Shown piece after piece: positions 17,758-26,795 of a stretch of DNA of 64,000 nt (position 1 is the stretch's first letter; each line of letters begins with the position of its first letter). The position numbers and the translations under genes were made by a program. The DNA is from Brevibacterium luteolum (GTDB lineage: Bacteria; Actinomycetota; Actinomycetes; Actinomycetales; Brevibacteriaceae): positions 186,001 to 250,000 of the forward strand of contig NZ_JABEMC010000003.1 of the NCBI RefSeq assembly GCF_013004595.1, given 5' to 3'. The notes under the pieces are model-generated. The model was not told the origin of the DNA. It saw only the letters and a list, made by a program, of their open reading frames with translations, and did not search any database.

Positions 17758-18009
17758 TTAGGCCTGCTGTGCTTTGACGATGTAGTCGACAGCGTCCTGC
17801 ACGGTGACGAGATCCTTGACGTCGTCATCCGGGATCTTCACGCCGAACTTCTTCTCAGCGTTGACGACGATCGTCATCATCGAGATCGAGTCGATGTCGA
17901 GATCATCGGTGAAGGACTTGCTCGGCTCGACAGCTTCGGTGGCCAGGCCGGTCTCTTCGTTCACGATGTCAGCGAGTCCTGCGAGGACTTCAGCTTCGCT
18001 ATGTGCCAT
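17758..18009 (-). CDS. acpP: Acyl carrier protein
   Basis: The 83-residue acidic four-helix protein carries the phosphopantetheine-attachment serine in DIDSISMM (Ser41). The usual DSL reads DSI here, a conservative change at the residue after the serine. The start ATG has an AAGGAAG site. It sits between fabH and fabF, as in other actinobacterial fatty acid operons, and shuttles acyl chains between their products. Confidence 0.95.
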   Translation of the reverse strand: MAHSEAEVLAGLADIVNEETGLATEAVEPSKSFTDDLDIDSISMMTIVVNAEKKFGVKIPDDDVKDLVTVQDAVDYIVKAQQA

Positions 18010-18177
18010 ATCTTCCTTCTTTCTCAATGCTTCCCGGCCAGGTTGACCGGCCGGCTTGTGGAACGTGATTCGACGAGTTGTCCCGTCAGAATCCTACGTC
18101 ATGCCTGCTGCGCATATGCAAGGAGCCAGGTGCCTCGGCAGGTCGTGCCTGGCGCGCCGTCATCCCTGCTGTGGTGC

Positions 18178-19188
18178 TCATGGCAGCTTGACGACCTGCG
18201 CCCCGTAGACGAGTCCGGCACCGAAGCCGATCTGCAGCGACAGCCCACCGGAGAGCTCGGGGTGCTCGCGCAGCAGCCGTTCGGTGGCCAGCGGAATCGA
18301 CGCCGACGAGGTGTTGCCGTTGTCGGCGATGTCGCGGCCGATGACGACGGAGTCAGGCAGCTTCAGCTGCTTGGCCAGTTCGTCGATGATGCGCATATTC
18401 GCCTGGTGGGGCACGAAAGCTGCCAGGCCGCTGGCTTCGACACCAGCGGCTTCGAGGGCCTCTTTGGCGACCTCGGCCATCTCCCAGACCGCCCACCGGA
18501 ACACGCTGGGGCCGTCCTGGCGCAGTGTCGGCCACGTGCCGCCTTCGGGGTTGTTCTTGAGATCCAGCAGCGAATTGGTCATGTGGATGGTGTCCCAGTT
18601 CTCGCCCTTCGAACCCCACACACTCTGGCCGATGCCCGGCTCGTCACTGGCGGAGACGACGACAGCGCCAGCACCGTCGGCGAGGATGAAGGAGATCGAC
18701 CGGTCAGTCGGGTCGATCCAGTCGGAGAGCTTCTCCGCACCGATGACGAGGACGTTGTCCATGACGCCGGAGCGCACCAGCCCGTCGGCCTGGGCGATGG
18801 CATAGCAGTATCCGGCGCAGGCAGCCGAGATGTCCCAGGCGGGAATCGGGCCAGTGCCCAGCCGGTCAGTCAGCATCGCTGCCACGGACGGCGTCGGGTG
18901 GGGGAAGGTGACGGTGGCGATGATGATGCCGCCGATGTCGGTGGGCTTGAGGCCGGCGTTGGCGATCGCCTCCTGCGCGGCCTCCTCGCTCATCTCTGCG
19001 ACGCCGACGTCCTCGCTGGCGTAGCGGCGGGTGATGATGCCGGTGCGCTGGCGAATCCACTCATCGGAGGAGTCGATCGGCTCGACGATGTCGTCGTTGC
19101 GCACGGTGATCTCACCGCGGTAGCCGCCGATGCCGGTGATGGTGGAGTACCGGCCGGCCGGCGTGGTCTGCAGTGTCGGTGCTGTCAT
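18178..19188 (-). CDS. fabH: 3-oxoacyl-ACP synthase III
   Basis: The 336-residue initiating condensing enzyme joins an acyl-CoA primer with malonyl-ACP. It has SDEWIRQRTGI near the N-terminus, the nucleophile in DISAACAGYCYA (Cys124), the catalytic His in VPHQANMRI and the catalytic Asn in DNGNTSSASIPLA. A branched-chain primer preference is common in actinobacteria but cannot be read from sequence. It lies 41 bases downstream of fabD with an AGAGG ribosome site. Confidence 0.95.
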   Translation of the reverse strand: MTAPTLQTTPAGRYSTITGIGGYRGEITVRNDDIVEPIDSSDEWIRQRTGIITRRYASEDVGVAEMSEEAAQEAIANAGLKPTDIGGIIIATVTFPHPTPSVAAMLTDRLGTGPIPAWDISAACAGYCYAIAQADGLVRSGVMDNVLVIGAEKLSDWIDPTDRSISFILADGAGAVVVSASDEPGIGQSVWGSKGENWDTIHMTNSLLDLKNNPEGGTWPTLRQDGPSVFRWAVWEMAEVAKEALEAAGVEASGLAAFVPHQANMRIIDELAKQLKLPDSVVIGRDIADNGNTSSASIPLATERLLREHPELSGGLSLQIGFGAGLVYGAQVVKLP

Positions 19189-19229
19189 AGGGAACCTCTT
19201 CTCTGTCTACAGCTGCGAGTGCGGCCGCT

Positions 19230-20168
19230 TCAGGATTCTGCAGGGGACTGGCCGGCGTGGGCCTGGACGAAGGCGCGGGCGTCATCGAGATCGTCGGCTG
19301 ACTTCAGTGCAAACGTCTCGACTCCGCGCATCGTTCGCTTGGCCAGCCCGGTGAGGGTGCCGCCGGGCACGAGCTCGAGCAGACCGGTGACGCGCATGTC
19401 GAGCAGCTGCTTCTGGCACAGATCCCAGCGCACCGGATTCGTCACCTGCTTGACGAGCAGGTCGAGGTACTCGGAGCCGGAGTCGACCGGCTCACCGGTG
19501 GCGTTGGTGAGGATCGTCAGCTGCGGGTCCTGGGCTTCGAGGTTCGAGGCCAGTGTCGCCAGCGGAGCCTGGGCCGAGCCCATGTAGGAGGTGTGGAAGG
19601 CGCCTGCGACTTTGAGCGGGATGACGCGGGCTCGCTCCGGCGGGTTCTCGGCCAGTTTCTCGATGTTCTCGACCGCGCCAGCGGCGACGGTCTGTCCTGC
19701 GCCGTTGACATTGGCAGGCGACAGGCCAGCGGATTCGATGGCGGCAAGCACATCGTCGGGCTCCCCGCCGACGACGGCGGCCATGCCGGTGGGTGTGGCG
19801 GCCGAGGCCTCTGCCATGCCGGTCGCACGCGTCATGACGAACTTCATCGCCGCGGTGTCATCGAGAACGCCGGCGATGTTCGCAGCACCGATCTCACCGA
19901 CGGAGTGGCCTGCGACGACGTCGGGGGAGACGTCGACGTCGGCGAAGAGCTCCCGGTAGGCGGCGATCGCCGAGGCGACGAGCAGCGGCTGGGCGATGTC
20001 GGTGCTCTTGATCGTCTCGTCATCGGACTCCGTGCCATGGATGCGCAGGTCGAGGTCTGCGGCGGCGGAGAGCGCATCGAGTGATTCGGCGAATGCCGGG
20101 CGATTGAGCCAGGAGGAGAGGAATCCGGACTTCTGGGCTCCCTGGCCCGGGCAGGCGATAACTAGCAC
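19230..20168 (-). CDS. fabD: Malonyl-CoA:ACP transacylase
   Basis: The protein of about 312 residues loads malonate onto ACP. It shows the N-terminal PGQGAQ oxyanion loop and the nucleophile motif GHSVGEIGAANIAG, and the catalytic His is expected in GAFHTSYM. GTG at 20168 gives MLVIACPGQGAQ, matching family N-termini, with GGAAG upstream; an in-frame TTG at 20183 would add five residues. The 58 bases between this start and fasR hold a TTGACG -35 candidate (20209-20214), so fabD may have its own promoter, the expected target of FasR. Confidence 0.9.
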   Translation of the reverse strand: MLVIACPGQGAQKSGFLSSWLNRPAFAESLDALSAAADLDLRIHGTESDDETIKSTDIAQPLLVASAIAAYRELFADVDVSPDVVAGHSVGEIGAANIAGVLDDTAAMKFVMTRATGMAEASAATPTGMAAVVGGEPDDVLAAIESAGLSPANVNGAGQTVAAGAVENIEKLAENPPERARVIPLKVAGAFHTSYMGSAQAPLATLASNLEAQDPQLTILTNATGEPVDSGSEYLDLLVKQVTNPVRWDLCQKQLLDMRVTGLLELVPGGTLTGLAKRTMRGVETFALKSADDLDDARAFVQAHAGQSPAES

Positions 20169-20226
20169 TGGAGTAGCTTCCAATCAGTCGAGGTCGTGTT
20201 TCAACTTACGTCAATGTGGAGGTTCG

Positions 20227-21438
20227 TCACGGGGATTTGTTCAGGTTCGACAATTGCCCGGCTTCTGACAGTTGGCCGTACACCAACGCAATTCTGATGA
20301 CGAAACCGGCGCGCGCCTCGGTCGGATCGATGCCTATGAGGTCGGCGATCTTGCGCAGCCGGTAGCGCACGGTGTTCGGGTGCACGTGCAGTGAGCGGGC
20401 CGTGTTCTCCAGCGAACCGCCGAACTCCACGTAGGCGGCAACGGTGTCGAGCAGCTGGCCGCTGCCGGAGTTGAGCGGTTCGTAGTAGCTGGTGATGAGC
20501 TCGCGCACCGCGCAGGTGTCACCGGCGATCGCACGCTCGGGCAGCAGGTCGCGGGCGTGGACCGGCCGGGCGACGATCGGGCGGGCCGAGGCGGTGCGCA
20601 GCGCCCAGCCGGCGGCCGCTGCCGAGGTGGCGGCTTCGGCCAGCGTGCTGACCTCGGGTCCGATGACGACTTCGGAGGGGCCGAAGAACTGCGAGAGAGC
20701 TGTCGCAGCCTGGTCGATGTCCTCGACGCCGCCGATGACGATGAGCAGCCGGTCGTCGTGCACGCCGACGAGTGCATCCTCGGCCCATTTCTGGGCGGCT
20801 TTGCGGATCTCGTCGATGCTCTTGTGCGCGGCTCGCTGCGGGGCGCGGCCGACGAGCACGTACACCGAGCCTTCGGTGCGCCACCCGAAGGCGGCCGTGC
20901 GGCTGGCGAGCTCGTCGACGGAATCGCCGCGCACGAGCGCGTCGACGACCATCGCCTCGAGCCGGGCGTCCCACGAGCCGCGCGCTTCAGCGGCACGGGC
21001 GTAGATGTCGGCGGCGGCGAAGGCGATCTCACGGGAGTACACGAGCACCGCTTCGCGCAGCTTGGCCTGCTCATTGGGCCGGGCCAGGTCTCCGACGCGC
21101 TCTTCGACGACCTCGACGACGACGCGCAGCAGCTGCAGGGTCTGCTGCAGCGAGACGGAGCGGACGAGCTCACGGGGTGCGGACTGGAAGATGTCCTGGA
21201 CGACCCGCAGCTGGGCATCGGGGTCGCGGTACCAGTCGATGAAAGAGGCGATGCCGGAGTTGGCCAGCACCACGACCCAGCCGCGGTCGGCGGCGCTCAT
21301 CGAGCGGTACCACGGCAGGCGGGCCTCGAGCCGCTGGAGGGTCAGCTTGTGCAGCAGCGCCTGACCGGCCTTGAGGCGGCGGCTCGTCTCAGCGCGGGCG
21401 CGCACATGGGCGGCGGCTTCCTCAGAGCGAACGGGCAT
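20227..21438 (-). CDS. fasR: PucR-type regulator of fatty acid synthesis (FasR-like)
   Basis: The 403-residue regulator ends in a PucR-family helix-turn-helix (LENTARSLHVHPNTVRYRLRKIADLIG, residues about 350-376). This is preceded by a GGDEF-like central region and an alpha-helical N-terminal domain. Position upstream of fabD and domain order match Streptomyces FasR, an activator of the fab operon. The name is assigned from synteny and architecture. A TAGTGT hexamer six bases before the ATG suggests leaderless translation. Confidence 0.8.
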   Translation of the reverse strand: MPVRSEEAAAHVRARAETSRRLKAGQALLHKLTLQRLEARLPWYRSMSAADRGWVVVLANSGIASFIDWYRDPDAQLRVVQDIFQSAPRELVRSVSLQQTLQLLRVVVEVVEERVGDLARPNEQAKLREAVLVYSREIAFAAADIYARAAEARGSWDARLEAMVVDALVRGDSVDELASRTAAFGWRTEGSVYVLVGRAPQRAAHKSIDEIRKAAQKWAEDALVGVHDDRLLIVIGGVEDIDQAATALSQFFGPSEVVIGPEVSTLAEAATSAAAAGWALRTASARPIVARPVHARDLLPERAIAGDTCAVRELITSYYEPLNSGSGQLLDTVAAYVEFGGSLENTARSLHVHPNTVRYRLRKIADLIGIDPTEARAGFVIRIALVYGQLSEAGQLSNLNKSP

Positions 21439-21488
21439 GACGCTACACTACACGAAAAGAGACAAAAGATTTGTTTACAAGACACAAA

Positions 21489-21514
21489 AGCGGGAGGGGT
21501 GTTCCCCTCCCGCT
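21489..21514 (-). terminator. Intrinsic terminator of aceE
   Basis: An 11-base-pair stem (AGCGGGAGGGG with CCCCTCCCGCT) and four-base loop are followed by TTTTGTGTC on the minus strand, between the aceE stop and the fasR start. Confidence 0.85.
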
Positions 21515-21540
21515 TCTGTGTGCTCAGCAACTGCGAGCGA

Positions 21541-24306
21541 TCAGGCGCTGGCGCCCTCGGTCGAGCCGGTGGCGCCGGCCCGCGGATCGTCGAGCTGGTA
21601 CTTCTTCGACGCCTCGGCAGCGAGCTTCGGATCGACGATGCCGAGGTCGCCGAGGCTGATGAGCGCCTGGACGACGACCGAAGGGGCATCGATGAGGAAG
21701 TGCCGGCGAGCAGCCGGGCGCGTATCAGAGATCGCGTAGCCGTCGGCGCCCAGCGACGTGAAGTGGCCGGGAACGTACTGGCGGATCATGTCCGGCACGG
21801 TCCGGGTGTGGTCGCTGGTGGCGATCACCGGGCCCTGGGCATCAGCCAGCTGCTGCGTGACAAACGGCACCCGCGCCTCGGCGTCGGGATCGAGCAGACG
21901 CTCGTCGTCACAGGCCAGGCCGTCACGGCGCAGCTCCTGCCACGAAGTCACCGACCACACATCGGCCGAGACGTTCCAGTCCTTCTCCAGCAGCTCCTGG
22001 GCCTCCAGGATCCACGGCACGCCCACACCCGAGGCGAGCAGCTGGACCTTCGGGCCGTCGAGCTTCGGTCCGTCCTTGAGCTTGTAGATGCCCTTGAGCA
22101 CGCCTTCGACGTCGAGGTCCTCGGGCTCCTTGGGCTGGACCATCGGCTCGTTGTACATCGTGATGTAGTACATGACGTTCGGGTCGCGCCCGTCGTCCTC
22201 GCCGTACATCCGCTGCAGTCCGTCGCGCACGATGTGAGCCATCTCGTAGCCGTAGGCCGGGTCGTAGGAGATGATCGACGGGAAGGTTGAGGACAGCACA
22301 TGGGAGTGCCCGTCGCCGTGCTGCAGGCCCTCGGCCACCAGCGTCGTGCGACCGGCGGTGGCGCCGAGGATGAAGCCGCGGGCCATCTGGTCGCAGGCTG
22401 CCCAGAAGGCGTCCCCGGTGCGCTGGAAGCCGAACATCGAGTAGAAGATGTAGAACGGGATCATCGGCTCGCCGTGTGCGGCATATGAGGTGCCGGCTGC
22501 GGTGAACGCGGCAGTCGAGCCGCCCTCGTTGATGCCCATGTGCAGCAGCTGTCCGTCAGTGGCCTCCTTGTAGGCCAGGAAGAGATCGCGGTCGACCGAG
22601 ACGTAGTTCTGCCCGTGCGGGTTGTAGATCTTCGCGGTCGGGAAGAAGGAGTCCATGCCGAAAGTGCGGGCCTCATCCGGGATGATCGGCACGACGCGCT
22701 TGCCGAACTCCTTGTCGCGCATGAGGTCCTTGAGGATGCGCACGAATGCCATCGTCGTGGCGATCTCCTGCTTTCCCGATCCCTTCCGGGCGATGTCGTA
22801 GAGCTTGTCCTCCGGCAGCTTGACTGGCACGTGCTTGTCGCGGCGCTCGGGGCTGAAGCCGCCGAGCTGACGGCGCCGCTCGAGCATGTACTTGATCTCC
22901 GGGGCGTCGGAGCCCGGGTGGTAGTACGGCGGCAGCTGCGGGTTCTCCTCCAGATCCTTGTCCGAGATCGGAATCGAGAAGTGGTCGCGGATCATCTTGA
23001 GATCCTCCAGACCCATCTTCTTCATCTGGTGGGTGGCGTTGCGGGCCTCGAAGTGCGGCCCGAGCGAGTAGCCCTTGATCGTCTTGACGAGGATGACCGT
23101 CGGCTGGCCGGTGTGTTCGACAGCTGCCTTGTAGGCGGCGTAGACCTTGCGGTAGTCGTGGCCGCCGCGCTTGAGCTGCCAGATCTGCTCGTCGGTGTAG
23201 TCCTCGACGAGAGCCTTCGTGCGCGGATCACGGCCGAAGAAGTTGTCGCGGACGAACCCGCCGTCCTCGCCCTTGTAGGTCTGATAGTCACCGTCGGGGG
23301 TGTTGTTCATGAGGTTGACGAGCGCGCCGTCGCGGTCGCGGGCGAGCAGGGCATCCCATTCGCGTCCCCAAATGACCTTGACGACATTCCAGCCGGCGCC
23401 GCGGAAGAACGACTCGAGCTCCTGGATGATCTTGCCGTTGCCGCGCACCGGGCCGTCGAGACGCTGCAGGTTGCAGTTGATGACAAAGGTGAGGTTGTCG
23501 AGCTCCTCGTAGGCGGCGTACTGCAGCATGCCGCGGCTTTCGGGCTCGTCCATCTCGCCGTCGCCGAGGAACGCCCATACGCGCTGCTCGGAGGTGTCCT
23601 TGATGCCGCGGTTGTGCAGGTACTTGTTGAACTGCGCCTGCGCGATCGCGTTCATCGGGCCCAGGCCCATCGACACCGTCGGGTGCTCCCAGAAGTCCGG
23701 CATCTGGTGCGGGTGCGGGTAGGACGGAAGGCCGGCGGGCTTACCGTCGATCCAGTGCGAGGCCTGCTGGCGGAAGCCGTCGAGCTGGTCCTCGGTCAGG
23801 CGGCCTTCGAGATAGGCGCGGGCGTACATGCCCGGCGAGGCATGGCCCTGGTAGAAGACATGGTCTCCGCCGCCGGGGTGGTCCTTGCCGCGGAAGAAGT
23901 GGTTCTGGCCGACTTCGTACAGCGTGGCTGCCGAGGCGTAGGTCGAGATATGGCCGCCGACCTCGATGCCCGGCCGCTGGGCCCGGTGGACCATGACCGC
24001 CGCGTTCCAGCGGATCCAACGGCGGAACCGGCGCTCGACTTCCTCGTCACCGGGGAACCAGGGCTCATCCTCGGGGCCAATCGAGTTGATGTAGTCAGTC
24101 GCCGTGAGGCTGGGCACCCCGAGACTCTGCTCGCGGGCGCGCTGGATGAGGCTGAGCATGATGTAGCGGGCCCGGGAGCGACCGCCTTCGTCGACCAGCG
24201 AATCAAGGGAGTCGAGCCACTCCTGAGTTTCCTCGGGATCGACGTCTGGGACCTGGCTGGGCAGGCCGTTGAGGATGATTCCTCGCTTCTGATTGGCCAC
24301 TTTCAT
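21541..24306 (-). CDS. aceE: Pyruvate dehydrogenase E1, homodimeric type
   Basis: The 921-residue thiamine-diphosphate enzyme decarboxylates pyruvate for the pyruvate dehydrogenase complex, making acetyl-CoA. The ThDP motif [10 protein letters not shown] is present, followed by the conserved [20 protein letters not shown]. Other markers are [17 protein letters not shown] near the N-terminus and [20 protein letters not shown] in the second half. The start at MKVANQK has a GAGAGG site; an upstream in-frame extension is not family-like. E2 and E3 genes are not in the window. Upstream palindromes at 24433-24485 may regulate it. Confidence 0.95.
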   Translation of the reverse strand: MKVANQKRGIILNGLPSQVPDVDPEETQEWLDSLDSLVDEGGRSRARYIMLSLIQRAREQSLGVPSLTATDYINSIGPEDEPWFPGDEEVERRFRRWIRWNAAVMVHRAQRPGIEVGGHISTYASAATLYEVGQNHFFRGKDHPGGGDHVFYQGHASPGMYARAYLEGRLTEDQLDGFRQQASHWIDGKPAGLPSYPHPHQMPDFWEHPTVSMGLGPMNAIAQAQFNKYLHNRGIKDTSEQRVWAFLGDGEMDEPESRGMLQYAAYEELDNLTFVINCNLQRLDGPVRGNGKIIQELESFFRGAGWNVVKVIWGREWDALLARDRDGALVNLMNNTPDGDYQTYKGEDGGFVRDNFFGRDPRTKALVEDYTDEQIWQLKRGGHDYRKVYAAYKAAVEHTGQPTVILVKTIKGYSLGPHFEARNATHQMKKMGLEDLKMIRDHFSIPISDKDLEENPQLPPYYHPGSDAPEIKYMLERRRQLGGFSPERRDKHVPVKLPEDKLYDIARKGSGKQEIATTMAFVRILKDLMRDKEFGKRVVPIIPDEARTFGMDSFFPTAKIYNPHGQNYVSVDRDLFLAYKEATDGQLLHMGINEGGSTAAFTAAGTSYAAHGEPMIPFYIFYSMFGFQRTGDAFWAACDQMARGFILGATAGRTTLVAEGLQHGDGHSHVLSSTFPSIISYDPAYGYEMAHIVRDGLQRMYGEDDGRDPNVMYYITMYNEPMVQPKEPEDLDVEGVLKGIYKLKDGPKLDGPKVQLLASGVGVPWILEAQELLEKDWNVSADVWSVTSWQELRRDGLACDDERLLDPDAEARVPFVTQQLADAQGPVIATSDHTRTVPDMIRQYVPGHFTSLGADGYAISDTRPAARRHFLIDAPSVVVQALISLGDLGIVDPKLAAEASKKYQLDDPRAGATGSTEGASA

Positions 24307-24432
24307 GTCCTCTCGTAGGGACGGACTCACCGTCGGGCGGACGGCGGGCGGGGGACACACAGCGATCGTGGGCGCAGCGGCATCCCGCCCTTGGGGTTCG
24401 GTACCAACCCTAAGGCACATCGGGCTTCATTG

Positions 24433-24485
24433 TGGAATATATCCAACCACTATGTGGAAGTTTCAGCCGCATCATGGAAGTTCCA
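24433..24485. promoter_or_regulatory. Array of three phased TGGAA/TTCCA palindromes
   Basis: TGGAATATATCCA (24433-24445), TGGAAGTTTCA (24455-24465) and TGGAAGTTCCA (24475-24485) have centres about 21 and 20 bases apart, i.e. on the same DNA face. They lie between aceE and DUF3052. The array is upstream of a plausible aceE -10 (TAGGGT on the minus strand, near 24405). The cognate regulator is unknown. Confidence 0.55.
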
Positions 24486-24582
24486 GTGTGTGCGGGTGCG
24501 AGCGGCGCCCCTGCGGCGAGAGAACGCGGCAGACCGGCCCGGACAGTTGCTCAGGGCAGGGAAGGGGGCAACAATATGGGAT

Positions 24583-25029
24583 ATGAGCACAACTCCTTCC
24601 GAAAGGACCCTTGCACAGGACGCGGATGCTGACAGCAGCGCTGCGAACACCCTCGGCCTCGCCCCCGGAAAGTACGTCCAGGAAATCGGCTATGACGATG
24701 ATGTGGACTTCGACCTGCGAGACGAGATCGAGGCGGTGATCGGAGAGGAGATGGCAGACGAGGACGTCGACGATGTGTTCGACGTCGTCGTCATGTGGTG
24801 GCGCTCTGATGATCCCGATCTCATCGACGGCATCGTCGACGCGCAGACCACCCTGGCCGATGGCGGCATCATCTGGCTCCTGACCCCCAAAGCCAAGCGC
24901 GACGGGCACATCCCGCCCGGCGACATCACCAACGCAGCTCCGACCGCGGGAATGCATATGACGAAGACCATCAGCGCAGCACCCGACTGGTCCGGCTTCC
25001 GGCTCGAAGCCAAGAAGAACTTCAGCTGA
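24583..25029 (+). CDS. DUF3052 domain protein
   Basis: This 148-residue acidic protein is of the DUF3052 family, found widely in actinobacteria beside aceE. Visible features are LAPGKYVQEIGYDDDVDFDLRD, the VVVMWWRSDDPDLIDGIVDA core and the PPGDITNAAPTAGMHMTKTI end. Function unknown. The divergent position from aceE with shared upstream palindromes suggests co-regulation. The start at 24583 sits close behind an ACAATA/CAATAT hexamer, so a leaderless message is possible. Confidence 0.85.
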   Translation: MSTTPSERTLAQDADADSSAANTLGLAPGKYVQEIGYDDDVDFDLRDEIEAVIGEEMADEDVDDVFDVVVMWWRSDDPDLIDGIVDAQTTLADGGIIWLLTPKAKRDGHIPPGDITNAAPTAGMHMTKTISAAPDWSGFRLEAKKNFS

Positions 25030-25037
25030 GACTCTCC

Positions 25038-25071
25038 TCCGGGCAGTCAGGCACCTTGCCGGCTGCCCGGA
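25038..25071 (+). terminator. Hairpin after DUF3052
   Basis: A nine-base-pair stem TCCGGGCAG/CTGCCCGGA, with a possible inner GGCA/TGCC stem in the loop, starts nine bases after the DUF3052 stop. There is no T-tract. Confidence 0.5.
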
Positions 25072-25167
25072 CTGCTGAGTGCACCCCATCCACAGCCACG
25101 CACCTGAGATCATCAACACCTCGGGCATGGCCGGCCCCACACCCAGTATCCGAAGGAGTGATGGAAA

Positions 25168-25563
25168 GTGGCGACGCTTTTCACCAAGATCATCAACGGC
25201 GAGATTCCCGGCGCCATCGTCTACGAAGACGACCGCTGTGTCGCGTTCCTCGACGCGCTGCCGCAGACCGAGGGCCACACCCTCGTCGTTCCCCGTGAGG
25301 AGATCTCCCACTGGATCGACGTGCCAGCAGACCTGCTCGCCCATCTCATGGACGTCGCCCAGCGCATCGGCGCGGCTCAGAAGAAGGCCTTCGACTGCGA
25401 GCGGATCGGCGTGCTCATCCAGGGCTATGAGGTTCCTCATACCCATGTGCACGTGTGGCCGACGAACTCCGTGGCCGACTTCGATATGCACAAGCGGGCC
25501 AGCGAAATGCAGGGCCCGGAAACACTGAAGCCGGTGGCCCAGCGGATCAGAGACGAACTCTGA
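25168..25563 (+). CDS. HIT-family nucleotide hydrolase
   Basis: The 131-residue protein has the histidine triad PHTHVHVWP near the C-terminus and the N-terminal IINGEIPGAIVYEDD and DALPQTEGHTLVVPR segments of Hint-like HIT proteins. Members hydrolyse nucleotide phosphoramidates or related adenylates in the cytoplasm. The GTG start has a GAAGGAG ribosome site. The gene stands alone, 24 bases from a convergent tRNA-Pro. Confidence 0.9.
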   Translation: MATLFTKIINGEIPGAIVYEDDRCVAFLDALPQTEGHTLVVPREEISHWIDVPADLLAHLMDVAQRIGAAQKKAFDCERIGVLIQGYEVPHTHVHVWPTNSVADFDMHKRASEMQGPETLKPVAQRIRDEL

Positions 25564-25587
25564 GTCTCACCAGGCCACCGGCCGGAT

Positions 25588-25664
25588 TGGTCGGGATAGC
25601 GGGATTCGAACCCACGACCTCCTCGTCCCGAACGAGGCGCGCTACCAAGCTGCGCTATATCCCG
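25588..25664 (-). tRNA. tRNA-Pro (CGG), CCA encoded
   Basis: The minus-strand cloverleaf has acceptor CGGGATA/TATCCCG, D-arm AGCGCAGCTTGGTAGCGC, anticodon loop TTCGGGA with anticodon CGG, T-loop GGTTCGAATCC, discriminator A and encoded CCA. Length is 77 bases. Confidence 0.95.
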
Positions 25665-25676
25665 TCAGCGGAGACA

Positions 25677-25704
25677 ACTATACCCCTAGAGATGCCGACG
25701 TCAA
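25677..25704 (-). promoter_or_regulatory. Promoter of tRNA-Pro
   Basis: On the minus strand TTGACG and TATAGT are separated by 16 bases. The -10 ends about 12 bases before the mature tRNA 5' end. Confidence 0.7.
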
Positions 25705-25739
25705 AAACCGCGTCTCCAGGCCCTGGAAGAGAGACCTGA

Positions 25740-26198
25740 ATGGCGCTGTCGCAACAGGCGATCATCGACACATCGCTGCGGATCCTCTCGCGATTCGGCA
25801 TGGGCGACCTGTCGATGCGCAGGCTCGCCCGCGAGCTCGACGTGCAGCCCTCGGCACTGTACTGGCACGTGAAGAACAAGCAGGACCTCTTCGTGCTGCT
25901 GGCCCGCCAGATGCTCGCCGTCGCCGTCGCCGAGGCGGAGGGCACCGAGGCCGCCGATCTCGCCTGGGCGCTGCGCACCGTGCTGCTGCGCTACCGCGAC
26001 GGAGCCGAGATCTACGCCCTCGGCCTCGCACTCGAAGGCGACGAGCTCATCCCAGAGCCCATCCGGGAGCGTGGGGGAGAGACGCTGATGGACTACATCG
26101 TCGGCGCCCTCATCATCGAACAGCACCGCACGGACTTCGACCGTCAGGACCCGGCTGCCGGGGCCCGGTTCAAACGCGGCGTCAGTCAGCTTTTGTGA
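25740..26198 (+). CDS. TetR-family regulator, short C-terminus
   Basis: The 152-residue protein has the N-terminal TetR helix-turn-helix (IIDTSLRILSRFG, LSMRRLARELDVQPSALYWHVKNKQDL). A ligand-domain with ARQMLAVAVAEAE and MDYIVGALIIEQ helices follows. It stops after FKRGVSQLL, where most family members continue for another 15-30 residues, so the last helix may be lost. It probably represses a nearby or unlinked gene. The pseudogene just downstream may be a former target; that is speculative. Confidence 0.8.
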   Translation: MALSQQAIIDTSLRILSRFGMGDLSMRRLARELDVQPSALYWHVKNKQDLFVLLARQMLAVAVAEAEGTEAADLAWALRTVLLRYRDGAEIYALGLALEGDELIPEPIRERGGETLMDYIVGALIIEQHRTDFDRQDPAAGARFKRGVSQLL

Positions 26199-26271
26199 GA
26201 CCGGCAGGCAGCCACCCTGGACGGTGACGATGCAGGTGACCGAGTCCAGCAGCATATGCGACGATGGCAGT

Positions 26272-26769
26272 ATGACGACACGCCTTCGCACCCGCACTGC
26301 CGCTGCCGTTGCCCTCGGCGCCCTGCTGCTCACCGCCTATGGTCAGGACCCCGAGGAAGATCCGCCGACACTTGGCTCCGACGACGCCACCACTGCCGAG
26401 GCGAGCGCTTAGCCGACCGGCACCGCCAGCGACGACGCTGCCGATGACACGAACGACGACGCTGGCGACGATGCGACTGCCGGCGGTACTGGCGATGAGA
26501 ACGCCACAGCAGAGCTGCCCGAGGTCTCAGCTGATACCTGTGCTGCCTTCGAGGATTTCGAGAGCGGCTTCCCCGACAACGTCGATGCCGATCCGGAGGT
26601 AGCCGCCTCGTGGATGGAGGAGCAGCCCGATGCAGGCGATGAGCAGTACCGCGGTCAGCTCAAGGGCCTGGCCGAGGCCACCCGCGCCTACGGTGAGGGC
26701 AACAAACCCCTGAAGGGACTCGAAGGCCAGTTGCGCGGTCTGCAGGAGCACTGCTCGCACGGGGGCTGA
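26272..26769 (+). pseudogene. Decayed small lipoprotein gene with an in-frame amber codon
   Basis: From ATG 26272 the frame encodes an Arg-rich signal peptide and a lipobox-like LLTAYGQ, where the essential Cys is Tyr (TAT). An acidic Asp/Thr-rich linker follows and is cut by TAG at 26410-26412. The same frame then runs open to TGA at 26767-26769 with protein-like content (VSADTCAAFEDFESGF, a helix with YRGQLKGLAEATRAYGEG, and a C-terminal Cys). Both lesions are transitions. The product is unrecognised, and the intact form would be a secreted lipoprotein of about 165 residues. Confidence 0.75.
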
Positions 26770-26795
26770 TATCATCCGACCCAGGAGGGTGAGCG

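Noticed and set aside
20557-24318. Long open frames antisense to fasR and aceE
   Set aside because: They lie fully within recognised genes on the other strand and have shadow-type composition (runs of Arg, Val, Gly, Asp) without domains.
24433-24485. CRP/GlxR-type binding sites
   Set aside because: The half-site is TGGAA rather than TGTGA, and the spacers are one or three bases rather than six, so the known consensus does not fit.
26410-26412. Programmed amber readthrough or pyrrolysine
   Set aside because: The gene also has a Cys to Tyr change in the lipobox, so simple gene decay explains both changes. No pyrrolysine genes are seen.
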